NCBI RefSeq assembly: GCF_016906535.1
Contig: NC_057370.1
Location: 1,922,001-1,986,000 of the forward strand
Reading direction: 5' to 3'
DNA from: Rhizoctonia solani
Lineage: Eukaryota > Basidiomycota > Agaricomycetes > Cantharellales > Ceratobasidiaceae
Length of the DNA stretch: 64,000 bases
Position numbers and translations under genes: made by a program. Shown here in pieces: positions 36,773 through 47,309 of the stretch. Position 1 is the stretch's first letter. The number at the start of each line of letters is the position of its first letter. Below the pieces are notes generated by a model, which searched no databases, was not told the DNA's origin, and saw only the letters and a list, made by a program, of their open reading frames with translations.

Positions 36773-37423
36773 CTAAGAGGCATTATTCCTTTTGGACTTC
36801 GCCGTTGCCGTTGCTAGAGCTTCCTGCTCCCCTTCAAATGCTTCAGGAGGATACTGTCCCTGTACTTGTGACACAGAGCCCCAAAGGATGTACACAAATG
36901 GTCCAGACTTAATCGGTCCTGGTGTGCTTTGATAACCAATCAGCAGGTCACAGCGTGTGCAATTGAACCTGTATTGGCGCTCATGTAGGTAGCCTTGTTC
37001 GCATTTTCTGTTGGGGGATTAGTCGGTGGGTACGGTCACACGTGGCACGACGAACTTACCGTTCGATCATCACTGGTTGCGAGGCAAGATTTACGTTGAG
37101 TTTGAACACGCGTGCTTTGGAATTTGGTGCATCTTGTGAACGAACAATAATTGCTCCATCAGTTTTTCGGCGAGGGAGGGAGTTCAGCGATTTATCAATG
37201 ACTAGCTACCAGTGATATAATAAGTAAAATAGTAAACTCTGCCTGATTTGACAAAACTCACGATGAACTCTCCACAAAGGCAGTAATACACCCTAAGCGA
37301 CGCTGTTGCAGAGTCCGTTGGAGGGCTAACAACGCAATTTGGACATATTGCTAAACCACCCTTGATATAGCACCTACCATCAATGGAAGAAGAAATCGCA
37401 GACCTGGAGACGATTTTCGGCAT
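36773..37423 (-). CDS. STEEP1/UPF0428-family protein
   Basis: Small conserved eukaryotic protein (human STEEP1/CXorf56, an ER-exit factor of STING). The start MPKIVSRSAISS at 37423 matches the family start. Cys-rich blocks CPNC and VYYCLCGEFI follow; then a central region around PRRKTDGAII, LNVNLASQPVMIE, FNCTRCDLLIGYQ and GPFVYILWGSVS. It ends ATAKSKRNNAS-stop at 36773. Two or three introns. Function in fungi is unknown; splicing-associated roles have been suggested for relatives. It shares a 93-bp divergent promoter with DPH6. Confidence 0.9.
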
Positions 37424-37516
37424 GATTGAAGAGGAAAGGAAAACAGACAACCTCCGGGCTTCACGTGGCTATTTCCAATTGACTGGATCCCTGAACGCTT
37501 CCGATCACAACTCAAA
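37424..37516. promoter_or_regulatory. 93-bp divergent promoter between the STEEP1-like gene and DPH6
   Basis: The two start codons (37423 minus, 37517 plus) are 93 bp apart, so both promoters overlap. The strip is A/G-rich and lacks a TATA box. Confidence 0.5.
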
Positions 37517-39823
37517 ATGAAGTTTGTAGCACTCTTGAGTGGAGGCAAAGATTCATGCTATAATATCGTACACTGTAATGCGAATGGCCATGAACTTGTT
37601 GCTGCTGCTTCGTTAAGGCCTCCTACTGAAGGTTAGCGTTGGCTTCTTTGATTTTGTTTTGCATGCTGATTGTCGGTACTTAGGGGAGATGGACTCGTTC
37701 ATGTACCAAACCGTTGGGCAAGACGCTATCGAGCTTGTTGCCAATGCTCTTGGCGTCCCACTATTTCGACGTACTATTGATGGATTAGCAATAGAACAAG
37801 GAGGTGAATATGGTGATAGAGCCGGAAAAGCAGATCGGGAAAACGAGGGCGTAGATGGGGACGAGACCGAAGACATGTTTGCATTGTTGTCGGAAGTCAA
37901 GGTCAGTGACTATATCCACCTTCCTACTATGACTCCATAGTGTCCAGGAAGCATACCCAGATGTTCAAGGTGTATCCGTCGGCGCGATTCTGTCGAATTA
38001 TCAGCGCGTGAGAGTGGATCATGTGTAAGTGGGGTGCTACTACCTATTTATACAATGTCACAGATATCGTACAGATGCCAGAGGTTGGGACTCACGCCGT
38101 TGTTTATCTCTGGCAACGGGATCAACGGGAGCTAATGTCAGAGATGATTGCAGCTGGGGTCGAGGCTATCCTCATTAAGGTAGCGGTATAGGACTAGAAG
38201 AGCGGCATCTGGGAAAGACTTTGGCTCAGATGGAGCCTACTTTCCATAAACTCGTAAGGTCGCCGAATTTCTGATGCAGCGTCGTCTAAAGCTTTTCAGA
38301 ACGATAAATTTGGTGCCCATATATGCGGCGAAGGAGGAGAGTATGAAACCTTAACGCTGGATTGCTCAGCGTTCAAGAGGCGCATAACGATGTGAGTCAC
38401 CTATACGCTGGAACTCCAAAAAGCTCCCAAACGAATTACGATTCATAGAAAAGAAACGAAAACTGTAGTTCACTCTGATCATGGATTTGCTACGGTTGCG
38501 TATCTTCGGATTAAAGGTGCCGTGCTGGAAGATAAACCTCAATCTACACCTTTGGCTCCAACAGTCCCTCCATTACTGGAAGAGTTCTCCATTGAGTTGG
38601 AACTAAGTTTAGTTGAACAACAGCAGTCTGAAATTCAGGATCCGCATCTTATCAAGAATCCAGTATCTCCACCAATAGACACTCAGGTCATCCAACAAAG
38701 TGACTGGCTTTTCATATCTAACGTCCAGTGTAATCTTCCCATCATGAATACACCTATCGAGGAAGAGGTTATATGGTGTTTCGATTCAATCAAATGTGAG
38801 TTGGTTGTTTTAGGCTACTCGATCCATTATTAAATTTACCGAAGCCATTTTGGAAAAGTCTGATTTGAGCCTACAGCCTAAACACATTGTCAATACCGTT
38901 CTTCTCCTATCCGACATGAATCTTTTCCCGCGTGTCAACAAGGCTTACGCACAATATTTTGGAACAAGCCCTCCCTCGCGAGCCTGCGTGGCAGTTGACC
39001 TTCCGGAGGGTATTCGTGTCAGAATCTCGTGTACTGCCTACAAGGACCATCCGACTATGAGACCTCTTTCACGTCAAGGTGGCTTTTACTGCCGAAAGAT
39101 TGGTCTTACTCTACATCGGTTATACAGGGAGTGATTGTCTGGTAGATGGTGCGGATAGATTGGAGCTAGGAACGCGCTTGGGATGCTTACCCAGGCAAGT
39201 AATCCACCTCACTCGGGTAAATAGGGGCTTAAGTCAGACAAACAGGTTTCTAAAAGAGGTGATAGACAGCTTCCCGCGACCATTATTGCTGCCAAATCGC
39301 TACCGAGAGGTGCAATGATTGAAGTCCAAGTACTCGCACATTCGAACAGCATACAGTCAACGGACCCTGATAGCGATGACGACTCAAGTTCAGCAAAAGT
39401 TCATATTTCTGATGGTGATTTACGGCCAGAGTATGAGTATAGGGTACGAAAGATTGGTTTAATGAGCTCTTCGCAACTGCGTTTGCTAGTAATGAGGGTG
39501 AGACCCAAGGCCGCACAGTTCACCTACTTCCCTATTAACGGATGAAACAGGTCTTTCGAGTGTCTTGTCTACATTACCCGTCTTGGGGCACCATGAGGCA
39601 TTGTCGGTGCTTGTGTTCTATTGTCCGGTACAGATTGTCTATCCTATCTCATATGATAATTTGGCTAAGTACTTCAACAGTCGGGGTAATGCCGCATTTC
39701 AAGGCTACCTTTGTCCCTGTCAGAGGGATTCTGTCACCTTCGGGAAGTCCTGGCGTGGCATTCTATGTCCATGTACCCACACACTCGAAAACCGAGGATC
39801 TTGTTGGGAAGCTATTAATTTAG
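37517..39823 (+). CDS. DPH6: diphthine-ammonia ligase
   Basis: Last step of diphthamide biosynthesis on eEF2. The start MKFVALLSGGKDSCYNIVH (37517) has the ATP-PPase SGGKDS loop. MDSFMYQTVGQDAIEL, then KEAYPDVQGVSVGAILSNYQ, are typical. RELMSEMIAAGVEAILIKV, CGEGGEYETLTLDC and an extended fungal C-terminal part with two Rid (YjgF)-like domains follow, ending with VGKLLI-stop at 39823. Frame breaks are seen at 38103-38105 (T run, before YLWQRDQ) and near 38186 (before IGLEERHLG); the second half (39080-39800) jumps between frames several times. About eight introns. Confidence 0.88.
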
Positions 39824-40198
39824 ATTGCTGCAGCTGAATAGACTTGATTGATAACAATAATCAGGGTCTGCGTAAATGGGCCCCTATGAACGAAGAGGAT
39901 TTATGGTTTAATCTACGCCGTAATATTGAATTTAAGCAGGACTTTTTTGGCACACCTTTCTTTTTTGGGCCCTACTCACCCAATGTTTTCTTGAATATTT
40001 ATATCATCTAAGTATGTGCATGCAGGGCACGAGTATACATAGACACCACAGCGTTTTTTTCTTTCTTTCGTGAACGCAGGGGAAGACGTTTTGCGCCTTC
40101 GTCAATGTATAGATAGGGCCTGATGAGGACTCAATTTACGAGGCTTGCGCCCACCTTAATTGGACCCTGATTCCTGCACCAGTCTCCAGGATGTTACA
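39824..40198. other. intergenic between DPH6 and the DUF7918-like gene
   Basis: 375 bp with a TTTTTTCTTTCTTTC tract at about 40055 and no gene. It carries the 3' end of DPH6 and the promoter of the next gene. Confidence 0.45.
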
Positions 40199-41440
40199 AT
40201 GGACCAATATCATACCAAGGCCGAACCCCTGCAGCAAGACCAAATCAACATTGTGTTACTTGCCATATCCAATTCCCCTCAGGTCAATCTCGGACTCGCA
40301 GAATATCTCCCCCCTGGCTTAAGCTTTATCCCATCGATTACACATGCAGATCACAATAGATTGCGAAGAAGGCAAGGTTATTATGGAAGCTCTGATAGCC
40401 AACCCAAAGCAGAGCGAATGGGTCTTGAGGGAATACTCTGTTAGACGTTCGGGCAACATTGTGGAGTGAGTGGCAATGGATGAAAGATGTTGGTTCAAGA
40501 GCTAACGTGTGCGTAGGTGTTGGATAACCGCACGGGAGGGGGAGGCATTTGAGATTCATTGGTTTGGATCTGGACCGAATTCCTACAAGGACCTAGATAT
40601 TAGAGCCACCCCATACGTGGATGGAACCGAAGTCGATAGCGGGATACTTTCTGCCAACGAACGTAAGCAAGAGCAATCTGGGTGGCTCGACGGATACCAA
40701 GTGAGTGAGGATATGGCCCGGCCTTTTCAATTTGGTACGCTGGAACTTACAGGTGGGTAGGTCGACTGACTCTGTACATTGATGAGGCATATATATGCCT
40801 TCTTCTGACCAACGTGTTTTCTAGATGATGAAAATATGGTGCCCAGTACCCGTTCTGGAGCCCCCTACACCATCCGTGTCGTGCTCGAGTGGGGCAGGAG
40901 CCGGCCTCCGAAAACGCGCCGCAAATCTAAAAATGCTCGCCGTTCGTTCGGTAACCTTAGTATCACGAACGTGCTTCATAAAAAACGCGCTAGTAGGGAA
41001 TTTTGCTTCTGTCACTCTTGGAGAACCTGTGCCTTCGGAGCCCATGTTGGAGGCGTTGGATTTTGTGCAAGAGGAAAATACACCAACAGTAGAATTTATA
41101 TTCCGGTATGGATCCGAAAGTAGGTTAGCCGGTTTGTGGACGAAAGCTCAAGAATTTCTGACGAAATAATAATAGGTTGGCTCAAGGAGAATGGTATCAA
41201 AGTTCACGCTCCCCTGGTCTCTAACTTGCGGCAGGAAGTAATTGATGTTGACGAGATCGAATCGGAAACAGAAGAAAGCCATAACCCAAGTGACTTCGAC
41301 ATGGAGTCTAGACTAGGTATATATTTTGTAACATACCTTTATAGTTCGTTAACAATAGAAAAACAGATGAAGCTGAAGTCGAAGATCTGGTTGAAATGGC
41401 GCATTAAATCGACAAGACACATGCGAGTAGCCATTGAGTC
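40199..41440 (+). CDS. DUF7918-like fungal protein
   Basis: The start MDQYHTKAEPLQQDQ is at 40199. A Cys-Trp motif (VECWITAREGEAFEIHW) and a later region GEPVPSEPML with VEFIFRYGSES match the shape of the fungal DUF7918 family (two beta-rich parts and a short C-terminal extension). The 3' part changes frame near 40975 and 41150; the last exon after a GTATAT...AATAG intron reads KTDEAEVEDLVEMAH-stop at about 41440. Function unknown. DUF7918 genes are expanded in Agaricomycetes; this copy is single here. Confidence 0.7.
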
Positions 41441-41766
41441 AAGTCATCTGAGGAAAGAGATATTATATAATTGATTTATAATTAACTGGACGATAATGTA
41501 TATATACCACATGCCGATTTCACTTACAGTTGCCAAGTACGGTGTATACTGTTTTTCGTCTAATTTACCTGTATTTCATCACACCAGACGTCATGCTCCG
41601 ATTGGAAATTACCCCAGCCTGATCAAGACACTTTAGAGGGTTGCAGCTGACCACGACCAAGTTGGGAGCTGAACCCAAAGTGTGTGTGTGCCTACAAAGG
41701 TGAGTATAATCTAGAGCACGTTCTATAGCGAAAGATTATGACGAGGCGACGTACGTCATAGGAAAG

Positions 41767-44282
41767 ATGGCCAGGTCTGGAGCACCAGAAAATGGACAAA
41801 ACGGCCAGTCAGGCCAGCTCGATACGGGGTTCTCATTCCCAACGGGGGGTGGATCAGCTCCTGGATCGCCTGTAGAGTATCGTGAACCATTGCCGCTCAT
41901 GGAGACGGTTATTCAGAAACGCCAGCGCTCGCGGTCAAAGTCCAAGGAGGCTGGTCGAACTCAGCCGGGTCCAAAGAGCTTTATGGATCTTATCGCACTC
42001 ACCATATCTATGGCAGGCGCACAGGTAACCTGGACGGTCGAGCTCGGGTGGGTAGTATCTGGATCATATGTAATTATTGATTATTGATTTGGCTTGATAG
42101 CTATGGGACACCATTCCTTCGTGATCTTGGACTTAGTTCGACTCTAACCTCACTCGTATGGCTTGCCGGACCTTTGAGTGGATTGATTGCCCAACCTCTT
42201 ATCGGTAGGGCTCCCCCAATAAACACTATGTCTTAACTAAACATTTTTTAGGTGCGGTGTCCGACTCGTCTACATCCAAGTACCGAAGGCGATACTGGGT
42301 GGCGGCATCAACAATTGTTCTGTTTGTGGCTGCTATCGGGCTGGCATTCGCCATACCATTTGCTAGGGGATTGGTGTCGCTATTTTATCCAGAGCCCCCA
42401 GTTCCAGATCGCCAGTGGGATAACTCGGTACGTTTCTCTCACCCCGCTCCAACTTCTGCTATAGATTTCTGATACGAGCTATTTCCGCTACAGGTCAGGC
42501 AGACCGCTATCGGGGTCGCTGTATTATGCTTCTATCTGCTTGATTTTGCCCTCAACGCTCTCCAAGCATCGCTCCGAAACCTCTTGCTGGATGTGACCCC
42601 AGGTGAACAACTCACAACGGCGAATGCATGGCACGGACGTATGATTCATGCCGGCAATATTGTCGGTTTTGCCCTCGGTGGAGTTGTACTCGAGAACTGG
42701 CCGGTGCTTAGGTGGTTTGGCGGTGACCAATTCCGAAAAGTATGCATTGTAACAATGGTTATTCTGGCTGCTACCGTTTGGATTACTCTTGTTACCCAAG
42801 AGGAAAGAGAGAGGGAGATCGATTTGCTCAGACGCGAGGATGGGTGCGTTAACTATTCCGCTTTCGTGACTAAGATAACTAAACAGTCACAGTCGACTTA
42901 TGGATGTCATCAAGACTATTGGCATGCGTCCCTCAACCTTCCTCGCCCAATCAGGCGCGTGTGTTACGTTCAGCTGTGTGCTTGGGTTGGATGGTAGGTA
43001 ATTCTTTGGATACGCATTGACGGTCAATTGACTAGAATTAGGTTCCCCTTCTTGTTTTTCGGTACAACGTGGATGGGTGTTGTTATGTCGGAAGAGACTG
43101 GGACTGATCCAACCAAGGATGAAGCAACTGTTGCTGGGGATAAGGCCATGCTCATATACAGTGTGGGTAAGTTACTTTGTATCCCACTTTACGAATTCAA
43201 AATCCAACATCCATCCGCTTAGTTGCTGTCATTGCCGGAACTCTGCTTCCTACCCTCGCTTCTCGTGACCAACGTCTGTTGCTTCCCGAGCTTCCGATCG
43301 ACCCCAACAATCCTGAAGCCACCGCAGATGCCGAACTCGCCCGAGTCCGCGATCTTGTGAGGCAATGGCGTTCCGAGGCCGCACGCGAGGGGCGCCCACT
43401 CAAACTGCCAACTATGCCATTCATGTTGCGTAATATATGGACTGGCGCGTTGTTGCTGTTCTTTGTTCTGATGATGAGCACATTCTTTGTCAAGACTGTA
43501 TGGGCCGGTACTCTTGTGATATCGTTGCTTGGAATTTGCTGGGCTGTGGCCTGCTGGGTACCATTTGCTATTATCATGGAGGTGAGTGATTTCTAGGTCA
43601 AGCATACATTATACTTATGTCGCGGTACATGTAGTATCTTAAGGAAATGGACGACTCAGCCAAGGCCAATCGCGTTGCCGCTGCGGTTGCTGGCAACGGT
43701 GCCTCGACATCCAGACCTGGTCACAGCCGCGTTCTTTCTACCCCCGCCCACCCAGTGCGTCGCTTGGGTCGTACCACAAGCGGAATTAACCCTCATGAAC
43801 GAACTGCACTATTGCGCCGTTACTCGATGAATATGACTGATCAAGAGATGAATAATACTGAGCTAAACGTGGAAGGATCTGGTGATGTTGCCGGCGGAAC
43901 TATTTTAGGGATACACAATCTCGCGATTGTCTTACCTCAGTTTTTCGTGAGTATGCCAGCACTATGCATCCTGGTGTTCGGGGGCTGACAACACGTGTGA
44001 TAGGTCTCAATTGCCTCTAGTATTATCTTCAGGATTTTCGATGGCTCCCAGACTGGCGACACTTTGTACCTAGGCAAACATGGCGTGTCTTGGGTGTTAA
44101 GATTTGGGGGTGTTATCGCTCTGGTACGTTTCTAATAGGGAAACACCGGGATTAGCGTAACTGAATTGAGAGTCTAGATTGGGGCGGCTATTTCTCGCCG
44201 CGTGCCTCCTACGAAAACGGAGAAGGCGATGCGCAAGAGGTGGGCCGAGATCCAAGAAGAGGAGAATGCCGGAACGCCTTGA
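41767..44282 (+). CDS. SLC45/SUT-type sugar-proton symporter
   Basis: 12-TM MFS transporter of the plant-sucrose/SLC45 type, relative of S. pombe Sut1 (maltose/sucrose uptake). The start MARSGAPENGQNGQSG (41767) and a polar N-terminus precede the first TM at MDLIALTISMAGAQVTWTVE. LVWLAGPLSGLIAQPLIG and SDSSTSKYRRRYW form the signature loop. IGVAVLCFYLLDFALNALQ and the long cytosolic loop RDQRLLLPELPIDPNNPEA follow. It ends EEENAGTP-stop at 44282. About eight introns, frames good. Probably plasma-membrane sugar uptake; the substrate is not shown by sequence. Confidence 0.9.
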
Positions 44283-44601
44283 GGCAGGTATTGGTCGTCG
44301 CTTGGCTCATAAGGGAGTGGGGTAGACGTGTCTCTGTGATTGCTTGATACGATCGTTGTGTTTGTTATACGAATGTGAATATCATGATTGTGTTTTTGAG
44401 TTTTCTATCCGAACTTTTATCGGCGCAAGTGTAGGCTTTTTAAGACAATGGAAGCACATAGCCAGGTACCGGGAGGGGGTATTGCCGAGGGAGTGATGTG
44501 CGGAGGGCGCTTAACAGGGAAGTAGGTAAGCATGATCAGTTGCGGCTGAGGTACAAGCGGCTGCCCACAACGACCACGACTGGTGGATCCAGACAGACAG
44601 A
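44283..44601. other. intergenic between the SLC45-type gene and AVO2
   Basis: 319 bp; no gene. It holds T-rich 3' flank and the short AVO2 promoter. Confidence 0.45.
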
Positions 44602-46911
44602 ATGGAGCGGGACCCATCCACACGACTGCGAAGAGCAGTCAAGGGTAAGTAAATGCATACATTTAACTCGCAATGCTGATGAGCCCCATCCCACGCCCTG
44701 TTGACCAAATGACCGCACTGGATACACCTCACAGAGAACAATTTGTTCCTTGTAAAACGACTTATTCACCGCACAAACATGCGGAACCCAGATCCTGGGC
44801 CAAGTCGGTTCACCTCTCTTGCATGGGCAGCAGTGCTGGCTTGCGAGGAGGTATTCGAATTTCTGCTCGAGGCTGATCATGACGAGGAGGAACTCAGTCG
44901 GGTAAGCACTGTTCCCACCTATCCGTCATTCGGCGATCTCATCTCACTTTATTCTAATTTTTGCCGTTTATGTAGGATGCTGAGAACAATACCATTCTGA
45001 TCCTGCTTGCCGGGGCACCGACCCCACCCGCTCGGCACGGCCAGCTCCGCACCCACTCGCTCGCGCAATCACATTTACGTATGGCCCAACTGTATCTCGA
45101 GCGATATGCATTTCTGCTCGACTGGCCCAACATGCAGGGAATGTCAGCGTTGCATCAGGCTGCCCTCAAAGGGAACGAGGCCTTTGTGAGGGTATGTATT
45201 CAACCCCAGTCCCATGACAGACCACAACAATTAAGGACATGGCTGTGACGTCTTTCTAGATGCTGCTAGATATGGGTGCGTTTTTGGACCAGGCTGATCA
45301 CCAGGGGAACACGCCCTTGCACTAGTAAGCACCTCCATCCCCTTGGGCAAGTGTCCGCTGATCAGGGGTGTACAGCGCAAGCGCTTGGGGTCATGTTCAA
45401 GTGGTTCAATTACTGATAGAACGAGGCTGCCAGTTTGCGCTGAGAAACAATGAGGGATTTACAGCCTCGGACTATGCATATTCGTGAGTGCATTCTTCCC
45501 CCTTTTTTTCATTTATCAAACTCACGCTTTTGTGGCTTTTGCTACCACTTTCGTCATATCTTTTCACCCACATGACCGTTTTTGTTCATTTATGGTTATG
45601 ACCGAATCCTTACGGCCCTGGATAGAATATCAACGATGAATACACTACAAGATACCGTCCGTGCGCAATTTGAAGTTAATAAGAAACAAAAGGCGGCGCG
45701 ATTGCGGAACAATCGGAGAATATCAGAGGATGATTTCGAAGATATTGGTTATGGCGGATATCCCGGTCGGTTCGCCGGTGAGTAACAATCATTTAATTAA
45801 AAATTGATCGCCTTATCGTGTTGCTTTTCATCAGACGCAACGCTTGAATCTATGGAGCACAATCGATTCCGAAGCGGTTCAGCTTCGACGAGCGAGGGAA
45901 CCATTGAGTCCAACGTGGCTTCGCGCATGAGGGAACGGGATGCCGATGCGATGGCGGAATACAGGCGGCGCGACCAGGGAGGGTTAGAAGTCAGGAGAGA
46001 TGAGGAACTGAGGCAGGAGAGGGTTCTTCGACGACAGCGAAGTGTGAGCAGCTCTAGCTTAGGAGGGCCTGCGGAGTCCAGCGTTGCAAGCGGTGTCAGC
46101 GGTGGAAATCTAGGTTCAACCGGGAGCCAATCACAGTTGGGCGGAAGTGCGAATGGAGGTGCACGGCAGAGCGGGTCGAGTAAGGCTCTGCCGCCCACGC
46201 CGAGCGCTCATCCGTTTGCTGCTGCCGCGCTACCGACCCAGTTCCCTACAACTTTACAATCGCAGTTCCTGCCATTGTCGAATATGTCTGGAACATTCGC
46301 TCCTGCTCGGAATCATCCCATTGCGGGAGAACCGATGCCACCTCCGCCCTCACCTGGCCGAAGGTTGCGAGCAGTTGCAAGTGCGAACGCGCTTGGTACG
46401 ATGGCCCTGGCTCAGGCAACGCGGCCCAAACGTGCCGGGACCAATGAGGGTCTTGGAACCAGCCCCGGACTGGCCCAGTCTCCTTCCGGCCGGAGTGTAT
46501 TGCATGGGCGATCTGCAATTAGTTCCCCTCGCCCGCCTCCTTCGTTACCACCTCCAACAGGACCGATCCCTCCGACCCCACCCAAGAATAATTCAGTAGG
46601 CTCTGTCAGTATGGTAAGGATAATTTATAATGATGATACGGCTCCAATTACTGATCGGCTCGGTAGTCTCGCGAAACACCGAAGCGTGAGACAAGTGGTG
46701 GTAGTGGCGGAGTTGCGAATGGAAAAGAAACACCTAAGAAAGAAGGAAAGGAAACACCCTCACGGACCGGACTGGGACTTCGGGCAGGGGTCTTGGGAGT
46801 TGTCAAGCCGATGTTAAGCCCGAGTGCGTTGAATGGCTCGTTCTTTTCGCGGGGTGATCAGAGCAATGGGGCCAATTCGAATAGCGCTCGAACCGTCGAG
46901 GCTTCGAGATA
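44602..46911 (+). CDS. AVO2: TORC2 subunit Avo2-like ankyrin protein
   Basis: Non-essential TORC2 component in yeast. The start MERDPSTRLRRAVK, joined over an intron to ENNLFLVKRLI, matches the yeast Avo2 opening (charged residues, then NL-VKRL). Ankyrin repeats follow: FTSLAWAAVLACEEVFEFLL, NNTILILLAGAP, GMSALHQAALKGNEAFVRML, GNTPLHYASAWGHVQVV and GFTASDYAYS. The C-terminus is disordered, basic and Ser/Pro-rich, ending ARTVEASR-stop at 46911 after an intron at about 46615-46667. Length (about 600 aa) is above yeast Avo2 (about 430 aa). A generic ankyrin protein is possible, but the N-terminal match is specific. Confidence 0.82.
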
Positions 46912-47309
46912 GAGAAATCAAGTATAGGCATGTTTTTGGCCACGAACTTTTTCAGCTGTTGGTTTTGCCTGGATTGGAGTTTTTGGATCAAGCGTGAATG
47001 TGCTTTGTTGCTGTTTTTGTTGCACCATCTATCTGTAATTGTACAATAACACCGAGTGCATTGTGTCATGTTGGCTGTATGATATACGTAGGGGTGGGGT
47101 GCTGAATCAATCGATGTATATTGGGGTGAAAGTGTTTAGCACTATGGTACGCATATAAGATTACCTGGCTCGACCATTAAATCGTTCGACAACCCAAAAC
47201 GTCATCTGGGACGCCACGTGACCTTGATTGCAACCATCGCGGTTTCAGCAAAGTATTACATCACAGTTGCTCTTTCCGACCACCGTCAGTCGCCTCTGTA
47301 CGACACACG
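46912..47309. other. intergenic between AVO2 and NPC1
   Basis: 398 bp; GATATACG, CACGTGACC at 47214-47222 (an E-box) and no gene. The upstream end of NPC1 may lie here, since the first ATG below lacks a signal peptide. Confidence 0.45.
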
